In this document: positions 42,335 through 50,810 of the stretch, in pieces
How positions within the stretch are numbered: position 1 is the first letter of the stretch
Layout: every line of letters begins with the position of its first letter
Origin: Stenotrophomonas sp. MMGLT7
GTDB lineage: Bacteria > Pseudomonadota > Gammaproteobacteria > Xanthomonadales > Xanthomonadaceae
Reading direction: 5' to 3'
NCBI RefSeq assembly: GCF_021168555.1
Contig: NZ_JAJOZS010000006.1
Span: 124,001 to 188,000, forward strand
DNA: 64,000 bases
Position numbers and translations under genes: made by a program
Notes under the pieces: model-generated
Seen by the model: the letters and a program-made list of their open reading frames with translations, nothing else
What the model was told of the DNA's origin: nothing
The model's database searches: none

Positions 42335-42864
42335 GCGCTCCGGAGATGGCCGCGGGAGTTCCGGATGCCGGCCAGCCGCTCGACCGCGATCGCTTCCGGG
42401 AGGCGATGTCGCTCCTAGGCGCGGCGGTGAACGTGATCACCACCGACGGCCCGGCCGGCCGCCACGGCATCACCGCCTCGGCGGTGTGCAGCGTCACCGA
42501 CAGTCCGCCCACGGTGCTGGTGTGCATCAACCGCGGATCCGGCAGGTACCGGCTGTTCCGCGACAACGGCGTGCTGTGCGTCAACGTGCTGGCCGCGCAC
42601 CACCAGGCCCTGTCCAACCGCTTCGCCAACGCGACCGAGGCCGCCACGCGCTTCGAACATGATCGCTGGACCGTGTTGACCACTGGCGCACCGGTGCTGG
42701 CCGATGCCGGCGCCTCCCTGGATTGCCGGGTCGGCCAGGTGACCGACGTGGGCACGCACAGCGTGTTCTTTTGCGAGGTCGTCGGCGTGGCAACCAGCAA
42801 GCAGGCTGGCGGGCTGGTGTGGTTCGATCGTGGCTACCATCCGCTGGGTCCGGGGGCGGGCTGA
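42331..42864 (+). CDS. iacG: Flavin reductase (IacG-like)
   Basis: A 177-residue flavin reductase of the HpaC/DIM6-NTAB fold. FREAMSLLGAAVNVITTDG, HGITASAVCSVTDSPPTVLVCINR and CEVVGVATS are the family motifs. It should supply reduced FMN or FAD to the IacA monooxygenase. It starts with GTG overlapping iacF and is the last gene of the unit. No clear terminator was found after it. Confidence 0.88.
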   Translation: MSAPEMAAGVPDAGQPLDRDRFREAMSLLGAAVNVITTDGPAGRHGITASAVCSVTDSPPTVLVCINRGSGRYRLFRDNGVLCVNVLAAHHQALSNRFANATEAATRFEHDRWTVLTTGAPVLADAGASLDCRVGQVTDVGTHSVFFCEVVGVATSKQAGGLVWFDRGYHPLGPGAG

Positions 42865-42909
42865 ACTGGTGAGGGGCAGCGCATCTTCCGGAGTGCATGC
42901 ACCGGGATT

Positions 42910-43022
42910 GTGCGTGCAATGTGCGGGTTGCTGCGCTCCGGTGCGAATCGGCGGTGATTGCGCCGCGGGCAACGATCTCCCCTCGACGTGTTATCGACCT
43001 GACAACGGGCCGTAAACAGTAT
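42910..43022 (+). promoter_or_regulatory. Conserved leader block upstream of the first TonB receptor of the island
   Basis: GTGCGTGCAA (42910), TTGCGCCGC (42958), GCAACGATCTCC (42969), TGTTATCGAC (42989) and CAGTAT (43017) recur in the same order before the receptor at 48467. The last four have identical spacing in both places. Roughly two thirds of the bases match over about 63 positions. It probably contains the promoter and a shared operator. Confidence 0.6.
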
Positions 43023-43186
43023 GCGGATGGACGGGAGCTTGACGGCCCCGTCGTCACCGCGGTCTGGTCATCGTCAGCCTCCGCGTTCTTGGGGGAGGGA
43101 TTGCTGGATCCGGTTCATGGGCCGGTGCCGACCGGTCCATCCTGTTTTTGCCTGCTTCGCCGTCGTTCCCACTCTCAAGGAACCCC

Positions 43187-45487
43187 ATGAATCCGCAAGC
43201 CTCCCATCGCCAGCCTTGTTCCCTGCCGAAGGTTTCGTGCCTTCATCGAGCGATTCTGCACGGCATGGCGTCCTTCGCGCTGTCGCTCCCGGCCCTGGCC
43301 GTCGCCGCCCCCGACACGCCGGAACCGGCCGGCGACGTCACCGGCAAAGCGCCCACCACGCTGGGCAACGTCACGGTCACGGCGAGCAAGATGTCGGCCG
43401 CCAGCACCGTGCAGGACACCCCGCTCGCAGTGCAGGCGATCGGCCAGGAGGACTTCGAGCGCAAGGCCGCATTGGATTTCTCCGACTTCTACCACCAGAT
43501 CGACGGGCTGTCGGTGCAAGACAATGGCCCGGGCGACAAGCGCTACATCATCCGCGGCATCACCTCCAACGGAGCCGGCACCGTCGGCGTCTACCTGGAC
43601 GACGTGGTCATCACCGGCTCCAACGAGCAGGACGGCGGAGGCCAGCAGGCCGACGTCAAGCTGTTCGACCTGGACCGCGTCGAGGTGCTGAAGGGGCCGC
43701 AGGGCACCACCTTCGGCTCCGGCTCGCTGGCCGGCACCATCCGCTACCTCACCGCCCAGCCGGACCTGAGCCGGTTCTCCGGCAGGATCAACAGCTCGGT
43801 ACGCGCGACCAAGGGCGCCGAGCTCGGCTACCAGAGCGACTTCGCGATCAACCTCCCGGTCGTCAAGGACACGTTCGCGATCCGCATCGCCGGCTACGGC
43901 AGCGAGTTGCCCGGCTGGATCGACAGCAGGTTCGAGCAGGACGTCAATGGCGAAACCAGCAAGGCCGGCCGCATCTCCGCGCTGTGGAAGCCCAGCGACA
44001 ACCTGAGCATCACTGCGATGGCGATGCAGCAGAGCACCGATCAGGATGGCAAGAGCTACTACAACCTCACCGACTATGCCGGCAACACGATCTCCGGCGG
44101 CAGCGACTACCGCCAAGCCGACCTGACCCGCAACCCCTGGAACGAGAACACCCACCTGTACAACTTCAAGGTGGAATACTGGCAACCGTACGGCACCTTC
44201 ACCGCAACCGCTTCGCGCTACGACCGCCAGACCCTGTACAGCCGCGATGCCTCCTACGTGGCCGGCCTGTACTTCGGCCTGGACCCGTACAGCGACGGCC
44301 TGAGCAGCCTGCGCCAGCCCAACAGCCGCTCGGTCAACACCTACGAGGCACGCTTCGCCTCCGCCTTCGACGGCCCGCTGCAGCTGCTGGCCGGCCTGTA
44401 CCAGCAGAACCAGAACCGCGAGTTCCGCAGCGTGTGGCCCTATGCCGATGCCGAGGGCAACGCGCAGACCGACGGACCTTCCCTGTTGGAGCGGACCCTG
44501 CAGACCGGCCTCGAGGAGCAGGCCGCGTTCACCGAACTGTCCTGGGACGTCAGCGAAAGGCTGAACCTCACGGTCGGCGGCCGCTACTACAAGTTCGACC
44601 TGGAGTCGCTGCCGCGCAGCATCGTCGGCGCCGGGGGCGGCAGCGGCAGCGGCTACGGCCTCAAAGGCAGCTCGTCGGACAACGGCTTCATCGGCAGGTT
44701 CAACGCCAGCTACAAGTTCACCTCCGACGCAATGGGCTACGTGCAGGTCGCGCAGGGCTTCCGTCCCGGCGGCGTCAACGACCAGACCGCCGCGGAACTG
44801 GCCAACGTCGCCATCCCCGCCGGCTACTCCGCAGACTCGCTGGTCAACTACGAGCTCGGCTTCAAGAGTTCCTGGCTCGACGAGCGCCTGATCTTCAACA
44901 CCGCGCTGTACTACATCGACTGGAGCGACATCCAGGTCACCGCGCAGGCGACCTCCGGTACCACCTCGTTTCCCTACACCGCCAACGGCGGCGGCGCGGA
45001 GGTGAAGGGCATCGAGTTCCAGTTGCAGGCCGAACCGGTGGACGGTCTGACCCTGGGCGTGTCCGGCAGCTACAGCGACTCCAAGCTCAGCAAGGACAAC
45101 CCGGCCCCGAGCGACGGCGACAAGGGCGACCGCCTTCCCTACGTGCCCAGGTGGACCGCTTCGGCCAACGTCGACTACGCCTTCTCGCTGGCCGGCTGGA
45201 GCGAGGGCCTGGAGGGTGGTGTCGGCGTGGACTACTCCTATACCGGCGCGCGTGCGACCGACTTCAACGCGACCGTCAATACCTACCTGCCACTGGACGC
45301 GTACTCGCTGCTGGGCGCGCACGTCAGTGTCGGCAAGGGGCCGTGGACGGTCACGCTGGCGGCTTCCAACCTGACCAACGAGGACACCGCGATCAACTAC
45401 GACGCGGTGGCCTATGGCGCCACGCCGTGGAATGTCTACGTCAACCGGCCGCGTACCTTCATCCTGAGCTTCTCCTACAAGCTGTGA
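43187..45487 (+). CDS. TonB-dependent outer-membrane receptor (island receptor 1)
   Basis: A 766-residue TonB-dependent receptor. A long signal region (to about residue 41, ending ALAVAA) is followed by the plug: TVQDTPLAVQAIGQEDFERK, RYIIRGITSNGAGTVGVYLDD, RVEVLKGPQGTTFGSGSLAGTIRY. The barrel ends with ILSFSYKL, so the last residue is Leu rather than the usual Phe. It resembles the sphingomonad/xanthomonad receptors linked to catabolic clusters rather than iron receptors. AAGGA precedes the ATG. The secreted GH3 gene follows 67 bases later, so substrate uptake and deglycosylation are probably linked. Confidence 0.9.
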   Translation: MNPQASHRQPCSLPKVSCLHRAILHGMASFALSLPALAVAAPDTPEPAGDVTGKAPTTLGNVTVTASKMSAASTVQDTPLAVQAIGQEDFERKAALDFSDFYHQIDGLSVQDNGPGDKRYIIRGITSNGAGTVGVYLDDVVITGSNEQDGGGQQADVKLFDLDRVEVLKGPQGTTFGSGSLAGTIRYLTAQPDLSRFSGRINSSVRATKGAELGYQSDFAINLPVVKDTFAIRIAGYGSELPGWIDSRFEQDVNGETSKAGRISALWKPSDNLSITAMAMQQSTDQDGKSYYNLTDYAGNTISGGSDYRQADLTRNPWNENTHLYNFKVEYWQPYGTFTATASRYDRQTLYSRDASYVAGLYFGLDPYSDGLSSLRQPNSRSVNTYEARFASAFDGPLQLLAGLYQQNQNREFRSVWPYADAEGNAQTDGPSLLERTLQTGLEEQAAFTELSWDVSERLNLTVGGRYYKFDLESLPRSIVGAGGGSGSGYGLKGSSSDNGFIGRFNASYKFTSDAMGYVQVAQGFRPGGVNDQTAAELANVAIPAGYSADSLVNYELGFKSSWLDERLIFNTALYYIDWSDIQVTAQATSGTTSFPYTANGGGAEVKGIEFQLQAEPVDGLTLGVSGSYSDSKLSKDNPAPSDGDKGDRLPYVPRWTASANVDYAFSLAGWSEGLEGGVGVDYSYTGARATDFNATVNTYLPLDAYSLLGAHVSVGKGPWTVTLAASNLTNEDTAINYDAVAYGATPWNVYVNRPRTFILSFSYKL

Positions 45488-45554
45488 TCCGCCCTGTGGG
45501 GGGCCGCCGACCGGCAGCCTCGCAGGCCTTGCCGATCGACCAAGAGAAAACGCG

Positions 45555-48113
45555 ATGACCCGACGCCCTCTGTGCCTGGCCCTGATCCTCTTCTTGCTGC
45601 CCCTGGCCGCCGTCGCCCAGCCCCGCCCGTGGTTGGATCCGACCCTGCCGGCCGATGCGCGTGCACGCGCGGTGCTGGCGCAGATGAGCCTGGAGGAGAA
45701 GCTCAAGCTCCTCAATGGCGACGTGGAACTGGACGACATCGGTACCGGCGTCAATCCCTGCATCGGCCACATCGCGGCCAACCCGCGCCTGGGCCTGCCC
45801 GAGCTGTGCATGGCCGACGGGCCGGCCGGCGTGAGCAACGGCATGACCGGTGTCACGGTGTTCCCGGCACCACTGCTGGGCGCGGCCAGCTGGAACCCGG
45901 AGCTGATGCGCCGCTACGGCGAGGCGCTCGGCGCCGAGCATGCCGCCAAGCGCCACAACGTGGTGCTGGCGCCGACCATCAACATCGCCCGCTCGGTCCG
46001 CTGGGGCCGGCTGGCCGAGACGCTCGGCGAGGACCCGCTGCTGACCTCGACGCTGGGAACCGCGATCATCCAGGGCGTGCAGTCGCACCCGATCATGGCC
46101 GACGCCAAGCACTTCGCTGCCTACAACCAGGAGACCGACCGCTTCGGCGATGCGCCGGGCTACGACGCGGTCAACATCGAGGTCGGCGAGCGGGCGCTAC
46201 ACCAGATCTACTTTCCCGCGTTCAAGGCTGCGGTGCAGGAGGGCAAGGTCGGTTCGGTGATGTGCGCCTACAACCGCATCAACGGCCGCTACGCCTGCGA
46301 GCAGCCGGATACCTTCGCCGTGCTGCGCAAGGATTGGGGCTTCGACGGCTTCATCGTGGCCGACTGGTACTTCGGTCATCGCAGCCTGCTGTCGGCGGTC
46401 AGGGCCGGAATGGATATCTCGATGCCCGGCGGCAAAAACCCGTTCGGGTTCGAAGACTTCTACGGCGAACCGCTGGCCCGGGCCGTGCGTGAGGGCACGG
46501 TGTCCGGCGACGAGATCGACGCGATGGCGCTGAACGTGCTCACGCCGATGTTCCGGCTGGGGCTGGTGGACCATCCGCTGCCGCACACCGTGCAGGCCGA
46601 CGTGCGCACGCCGGCGCACAGCGCGCTGGCGCGCGAGCTGGCCGAGCAGGGCACGGTGCTGCTCAAGAACGCCGGCGGCGTACTGCCGCTGTCGGCGGAG
46701 CTGAAGACACTGGCGGTCATCGGCGACGATGCCGGTGCGAACGTCAGCGCCACCCAGCGCTACGGCGGCTTCGTCAACTATCCCGGCATGCGGATCGTTA
46801 CTCCGCTGGAGGCGCTGCGGCGGCGCGTGCCCAAGGCCACCTGGCTCATCTACGAGGCCGGTACCGCCGGCATCGCGCCCCTGCCATTGATGGACGCGTC
46901 GGAACTGGCGGGAGCAGGCTGGACCGCGCGCTACTACGACAACGGCGGCTTCCACGGCGAGCCGAAGATCACTCGCGTCGAACCGGGCATCGACATCATC
47001 GACAAGGTGCCCGATGGCCTGGGGACACCGTGGTCGGCACGCTGGACCTCCACGCTGGTGCCGAAGAGCACCGGCCTGTACCGGTTCTCGGCCACGGGCG
47101 GCAGCGATATCCGCCTGTTCGTCGCTGGTCGTGAGATCGCCACGACCTGGAAGCAGAGCTTCAGCGGCACCGCCCACGGCGTGGCGGAGCTGCAGGCCGG
47201 CGTGCCGGTGCAGCTGCGGCTGGACTACGCCAGCGCTGCCGGACTGGCGCATCCGGGTGTGCGCCTGGGCTGGCAGCGTGCGCAGGATTCGCGGATCGCG
47301 GCCGCCGTCGAGGTCGCACGCCAGGCCGACGTCGCCCTGGTGTTTGTCGGCGACCACGTGTCCGAAGGCGCCGACCGCACCTCGCTGGCGCTGCCCGGCG
47401 ACCAGAACGCCTTGATCGAGGCGGTGGCGCGCGCCAACCCGCGAACGGTGGTGGTGCTCAACACCGTCGGCCCGGTGGCGATGCCGTGGTTGGAGCAGGT
47501 AGCTGGGGTGGTGCAGGGCTGGTACCCGGGCGAACAGGCGGGCAACGCCATCGCCGCGGTGCTCTACGGCGACGTCGATGCCCGCGGCCGCCTGCCGCTG
47601 ACCTTCCCGCGTGGCGAGGACCATCCGCTGCTGCTGCCTGCCGCGCGCTTTCCCGGGATCGGTAACGAGGCCGCCTACGACGAGGGCCTGCTGGTCGGCT
47701 ATCGCGGCTACCACGCCACCGGCGACACGCCGCTATTTCCGTTCGGCTTCGGCCTGTCCTACACCCGCTTCGCGCTCGACCGGTTCCAACTGGTGCCGCG
47801 CGCCGGCCGGGTCGTGCCCGGGGCTACGGTGCGGGTGACGAACACCGGCGAACGCACCGGCACGCAGACCGTGCAGCTCTACCTGACCTGGCCGGAAGAC
47901 GCTGGCGAGCCGCCGCGGCAACTGGTCGGCTTCGCCCAGGCCACTCTGGACGCCGGCGCCAGCGCGGTGCTGGACATCCCGGTCGCGGCATCGGCCGGGC
48001 AGGTGTGGGACGTGGAAAGCAGGGCCTGGAAGTACCTGCCGGGGCGCTACCGGCTCGAGGTCGGCACCTCGTCCGCCGACATGGTCGCCGGTCTGGAGTT
48101 CGTGCGCGACTGA
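45555..48113 (+). CDS. Secreted GH3 beta-glucosidase with PA14 insert
   Basis: An 852-residue glycoside hydrolase family 3 enzyme with a 21-residue signal peptide (ending AVAQ). The N-terminal TIM barrel has RLAETLGEDPLL, DAKHFAAYNQE and the nucleophile Asp270 in IVADW (most relatives have SDW). The alpha/beta sandwich follows from LAREQ-like LARELAEQGTVLLKN. A PA14 domain is inserted at about residues 430-560 (GWTARYYDNGGF to RLFVAGREI), and a fibronectin-III-like domain closes the protein (NTGERTGTQTVQLYL). Such enzymes release glucose from aryl or oligosaccharide beta-glucosides. In this locus, auxin glucose conjugates are a candidate substrate, by context only. Confidence 0.9.
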   Translation: MTRRPLCLALILFLLPLAAVAQPRPWLDPTLPADARARAVLAQMSLEEKLKLLNGDVELDDIGTGVNPCIGHIAANPRLGLPELCMADGPAGVSNGMTGVTVFPAPLLGAASWNPELMRRYGEALGAEHAAKRHNVVLAPTINIARSVRWGRLAETLGEDPLLTSTLGTAIIQGVQSHPIMADAKHFAAYNQETDRFGDAPGYDAVNIEVGERALHQIYFPAFKAAVQEGKVGSVMCAYNRINGRYACEQPDTFAVLRKDWGFDGFIVADWYFGHRSLLSAVRAGMDISMPGGKNPFGFEDFYGEPLARAVREGTVSGDEIDAMALNVLTPMFRLGLVDHPLPHTVQADVRTPAHSALARELAEQGTVLLKNAGGVLPLSAELKTLAVIGDDAGANVSATQRYGGFVNYPGMRIVTPLEALRRRVPKATWLIYEAGTAGIAPLPLMDASELAGAGWTARYYDNGGFHGEPKITRVEPGIDIIDKVPDGLGTPWSARWTSTLVPKSTGLYRFSATGGSDIRLFVAGREIATTWKQSFSGTAHGVAELQAGVPVQLRLDYASAAGLAHPGVRLGWQRAQDSRIAAAVEVARQADVALVFVGDHVSEGADRTSLALPGDQNALIEAVARANPRTVVVLNTVGPVAMPWLEQVAGVVQGWYPGEQAGNAIAAVLYGDVDARGRLPLTFPRGEDHPLLLPAARFPGIGNEAAYDEGLLVGYRGYHATGDTPLFPFGFGLSYTRFALDRFQLVPRAGRVVPGATVRVTNTGERTGTQTVQLYLTWPEDAGEPPRQLVGFAQATLDAGASAVLDIPVAASAGQVWDVESRAWKYLPGRYRLEVGTSSADMVAGLEFVRD

Positions 48114-48191
48114 GCGCTGCCGGGCCGGAGTTGCGCGGGAAAGCGTTGTCGTCGACGTATTGGCTCGGTGGGAGAGGCCCATACCACGATA

Positions 48192-48301
48192 GTGCGTGCA
48201 ACGAAGCCGGTGGATGGAATCGGACATTCATAGCAGTTGCACCGCAAGCAACGAACTTCCCGCCGGCTGTTATCGACGTGTCGCTATACGGAAACCAGTA
48301 T
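48192..48301 (+). promoter_or_regulatory. Conserved leader block upstream of the second TonB receptor of the island
   Basis: This is the counterpart of 42910-43022: GTGCGTGCAA (48192), TTGCACCGC (48237), GCAACGAACTTCC (48248), TGTTATCGAC (48268), CAGTAT (48296). A second GCAACGAA occurs at 48198. The rest of the 350-base gap to the receptor start holds no gene. Confidence 0.6.
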
Positions 48302-48466
48302 CGGTCCGTGGCCGCGACAGATGGTCGCATCCGCCGCGCGGCGTCCTCGGGCGGGACGTGCCCGGAGTTGTCAGGTTATTCAGGCCAGGGGTCGGCCACA
48401 GGGTTCTGTCTTGCTAACTGCGCAATTGCGCATCAGCCAACCGCTCCATCCTCCACGGGGTACTCC

Positions 48467-50773
48467 ATGAATCCGAAGTCCATCCGTTGTCCGGGTCGCC
48501 ATCCTGCCTCGGACCCTATGCCATCCAGGCTCGGTCGCGCCGTTTCGCTCGGGCTGGCGGGGCTGGTGCTGTCATGGTCACAGGCGGCCATGGCCGCGGA
48601 CGAACCGGCCGAGGAGGAAGCGCAGCCGGCTTCCAAGGCGCCGGTCCAACTGGACAACGTGGAGGTCACCGCGCAGCGCCGCAGCGAATCGATCCAGAAG
48701 GTGCCGGTGGCGGTCACCGCGATCACCGGGCAGGACATCGAGAAGAGCAACATCACCGGCATCGAGGGCTATCTTTCGCAGACGCCCAACGTCAGCTTCG
48801 CCAGTAACGGCTCGCGCGACCGCAAGGAGATCAGCGTCCGCGGCATCAGCAACCAGCTCGATCCCTACAGCGACGTGCGCCCTTCCGCCTATGGCTTCTA
48901 CATCGACGACTTCAGCGTGGCCTCGGCCACCTCCAACCCGGAAGTGGTGGACCTGGAGCGCATCGAGGTCCTGCGCGGCCCGCAGGGCACCTACTTCGGC
49001 CGCAACGCCATCGGCGGCGCGATCAATATCACCACCCACAAGCCCGAGGACAGCTGGTACGGCCAGGTCGATCTCAGCTACGCCAGCCACAACACCCGCA
49101 GCGCCACCGCCATCCTCAACATACCGGTGGCGCCGGGGCTGTTCGACCTGCGCCTGTCGGCCCGGCAGGAGAAGAGCGATGGCTACATCGAGAACGTCAA
49201 CCCGATCGGCGGCGGCAACGATTCGGACTACAGTACCGCGCGCATCATCGCGCGGTTGACGCCCAGCGACCGGCTGACCTGGGACAACACGCTCAGCTAT
49301 ACCTCCGAGGAGGTCGGCATGCGTTCCGGCGTGCCGACCGGCTATCTGACCAGCACCTGGCGCTCGGTGTACTACGGCGGCGCCACCGGATTCATCGCCG
49401 ACGACGATGGCGTGGGTTTCTATCCGGACAATACCGACCGGGTGAACTTCAACCGTCCCCAGAGCGTGGGCACGCGCTGGTGGTACGCCACCAGCCACCT
49501 GACCTATGACTTCGATGCGGCCACCTTGACCGCGATAGCGGGCTACCTGGACAACGACAGCTGGAACCGGGGAGATGTCGACGGCGGCAGCTACGACTAT
49601 TTCTACGAGACCGACAACATGACGCGCCGCTCCACCAGCGGCGAGCTGCGCCTGCAATCCAGCGGCGAACGGCTGATCGACTGGAGCGTGGGCGCGATGG
49701 GCGGCAAGGACAGCGGCAGCACTTTCCAGGAGACCTACTACGGCACCGACAACACCTTCGGCAAGAACGATGGCGATGTCATCACCGGCGTCTACGGCGA
49801 TGCTTCCACTCGCTACGCGGCGGTGTTCGGCCAGGGGACCTGGAATTTCAGCGAACGCGCAAAGCTGATCCTGGGGGGGCGCTACTCCTACGAGAAAGTC
49901 CAGTACCACCAGATCCGCGCTTCCAACGGAGCCGTGAGCAGCGACAGCGATCGCAGCAAGGCATTCAACGATTTCTCGCCGAGGGTCACGCTTTCCTGGC
50001 AGGCGAGCGAGAACACGATGTACTACGCCACGATCTCGCGGGGATTCAAGTCCGGTGGCGTGCAGACCGCCCAAGCCTCGCTCAAGGATTCCTACGATCC
50101 GGAGACGCTGTGGAGCTACGAGATCGGCGGCAAGTGGGATCTGTTCGATCACCGCCTGCGCCTGGATGCCTCGGCCTTCTACATGGACTGGAAGAACGTC
50201 CAGCAGTCCACCCGCTTCTACATCAGCACCAGCGGCAGCCTGGTCAGCGTGACCGGCATCGACAACGCCGCCAGCGCCCGCAGCTTCGGCTTCGACGGCA
50301 GCGCCACCATGCGCATCACCAGCGACCTGACCGCCTCGCTGCAGGTCGGCTACCTCAACGCAAAGTACCTGAACTATCAGAACGCGCTGATCGACGGTGC
50401 GGTCATCGGCGCCAGTGGCATGCCGATGATCAATGCGCCGCGCTGGACGGCATCCACCCAGCTGGAGTACCGCCGCCCGGTGTCCGGTAACTACGAAGGA
50501 TTCGTGCGCGGGGAATGGTCCTTCCGCGACCAGGCGCTGACGTCTTCGTACGGCCTGCGCTATGACCAGTATCCGTTCGTCGCGCCCAGCTACACCAATA
50601 CCAACCTGCGCTTGGGCATCGAGTCGGGCAAGCTGACCGTAACCGCCTACGTCGAGAACCTGTTCGACAAGCACTACTTCACCAACGTCTACGAGAAGGC
50701 TTTCTACTCGGGGGTGCAGGCCGAGCCGGCGTACCGTTCGGTCGGGCTGAAGCTGTCGTATCGTTTCTATTGA
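48467..50773 (+). CDS. TonB-dependent outer-membrane receptor (island receptor 2)
   Basis: A 768-residue TonB-dependent receptor. The leader runs to AAMAADEP, then an acidic linker and a TonB-box-like QLDNVEVTAQRR. The plug contains QKVPVAVTAITGQDIEKS, KEISVRGISNQLDPYSD and RIEVLRGPQGTYFGRNAIGGAINI, and the barrel ends in the aromatic LSYRFY. It is related to, but clearly distinct from, the receptor at 43187. It is the first gene of a unit that continues 37 bases later with hyuA, so its ligand is likely the HyuAB substrate or a precursor of it. Confidence 0.9.
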   Translation: MNPKSIRCPGRHPASDPMPSRLGRAVSLGLAGLVLSWSQAAMAADEPAEEEAQPASKAPVQLDNVEVTAQRRSESIQKVPVAVTAITGQDIEKSNITGIEGYLSQTPNVSFASNGSRDRKEISVRGISNQLDPYSDVRPSAYGFYIDDFSVASATSNPEVVDLERIEVLRGPQGTYFGRNAIGGAINITTHKPEDSWYGQVDLSYASHNTRSATAILNIPVAPGLFDLRLSARQEKSDGYIENVNPIGGGNDSDYSTARIIARLTPSDRLTWDNTLSYTSEEVGMRSGVPTGYLTSTWRSVYYGGATGFIADDDGVGFYPDNTDRVNFNRPQSVGTRWWYATSHLTYDFDAATLTAIAGYLDNDSWNRGDVDGGSYDYFYETDNMTRRSTSGELRLQSSGERLIDWSVGAMGGKDSGSTFQETYYGTDNTFGKNDGDVITGVYGDASTRYAAVFGQGTWNFSERAKLILGGRYSYEKVQYHQIRASNGAVSSDSDRSKAFNDFSPRVTLSWQASENTMYYATISRGFKSGGVQTAQASLKDSYDPETLWSYEIGGKWDLFDHRLRLDASAFYMDWKNVQQSTRFYISTSGSLVSVTGIDNAASARSFGFDGSATMRITSDLTASLQVGYLNAKYLNYQNALIDGAVIGASGMPMINAPRWTASTQLEYRRPVSGNYEGFVRGEWSFRDQALTSSYGLRYDQYPFVAPSYTNTNLRLGIESGKLTVTAYVENLFDKHYFTNVYEKAFYSGVQAEPAYRSVGLKLSYRFY

Positions 50774-50810
50774 TCCGGCAAACCCGGAAACATCCACAGG
50801 AAACCGCAAG

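Noticed and set aside
43187-50773. Bacteroidetes-type polysaccharide utilisation locus
   Set aside because: Two TonB receptors and one GH3 are present, but there is no SusD, no endo-acting glycanase and no sugar-catabolic genes.
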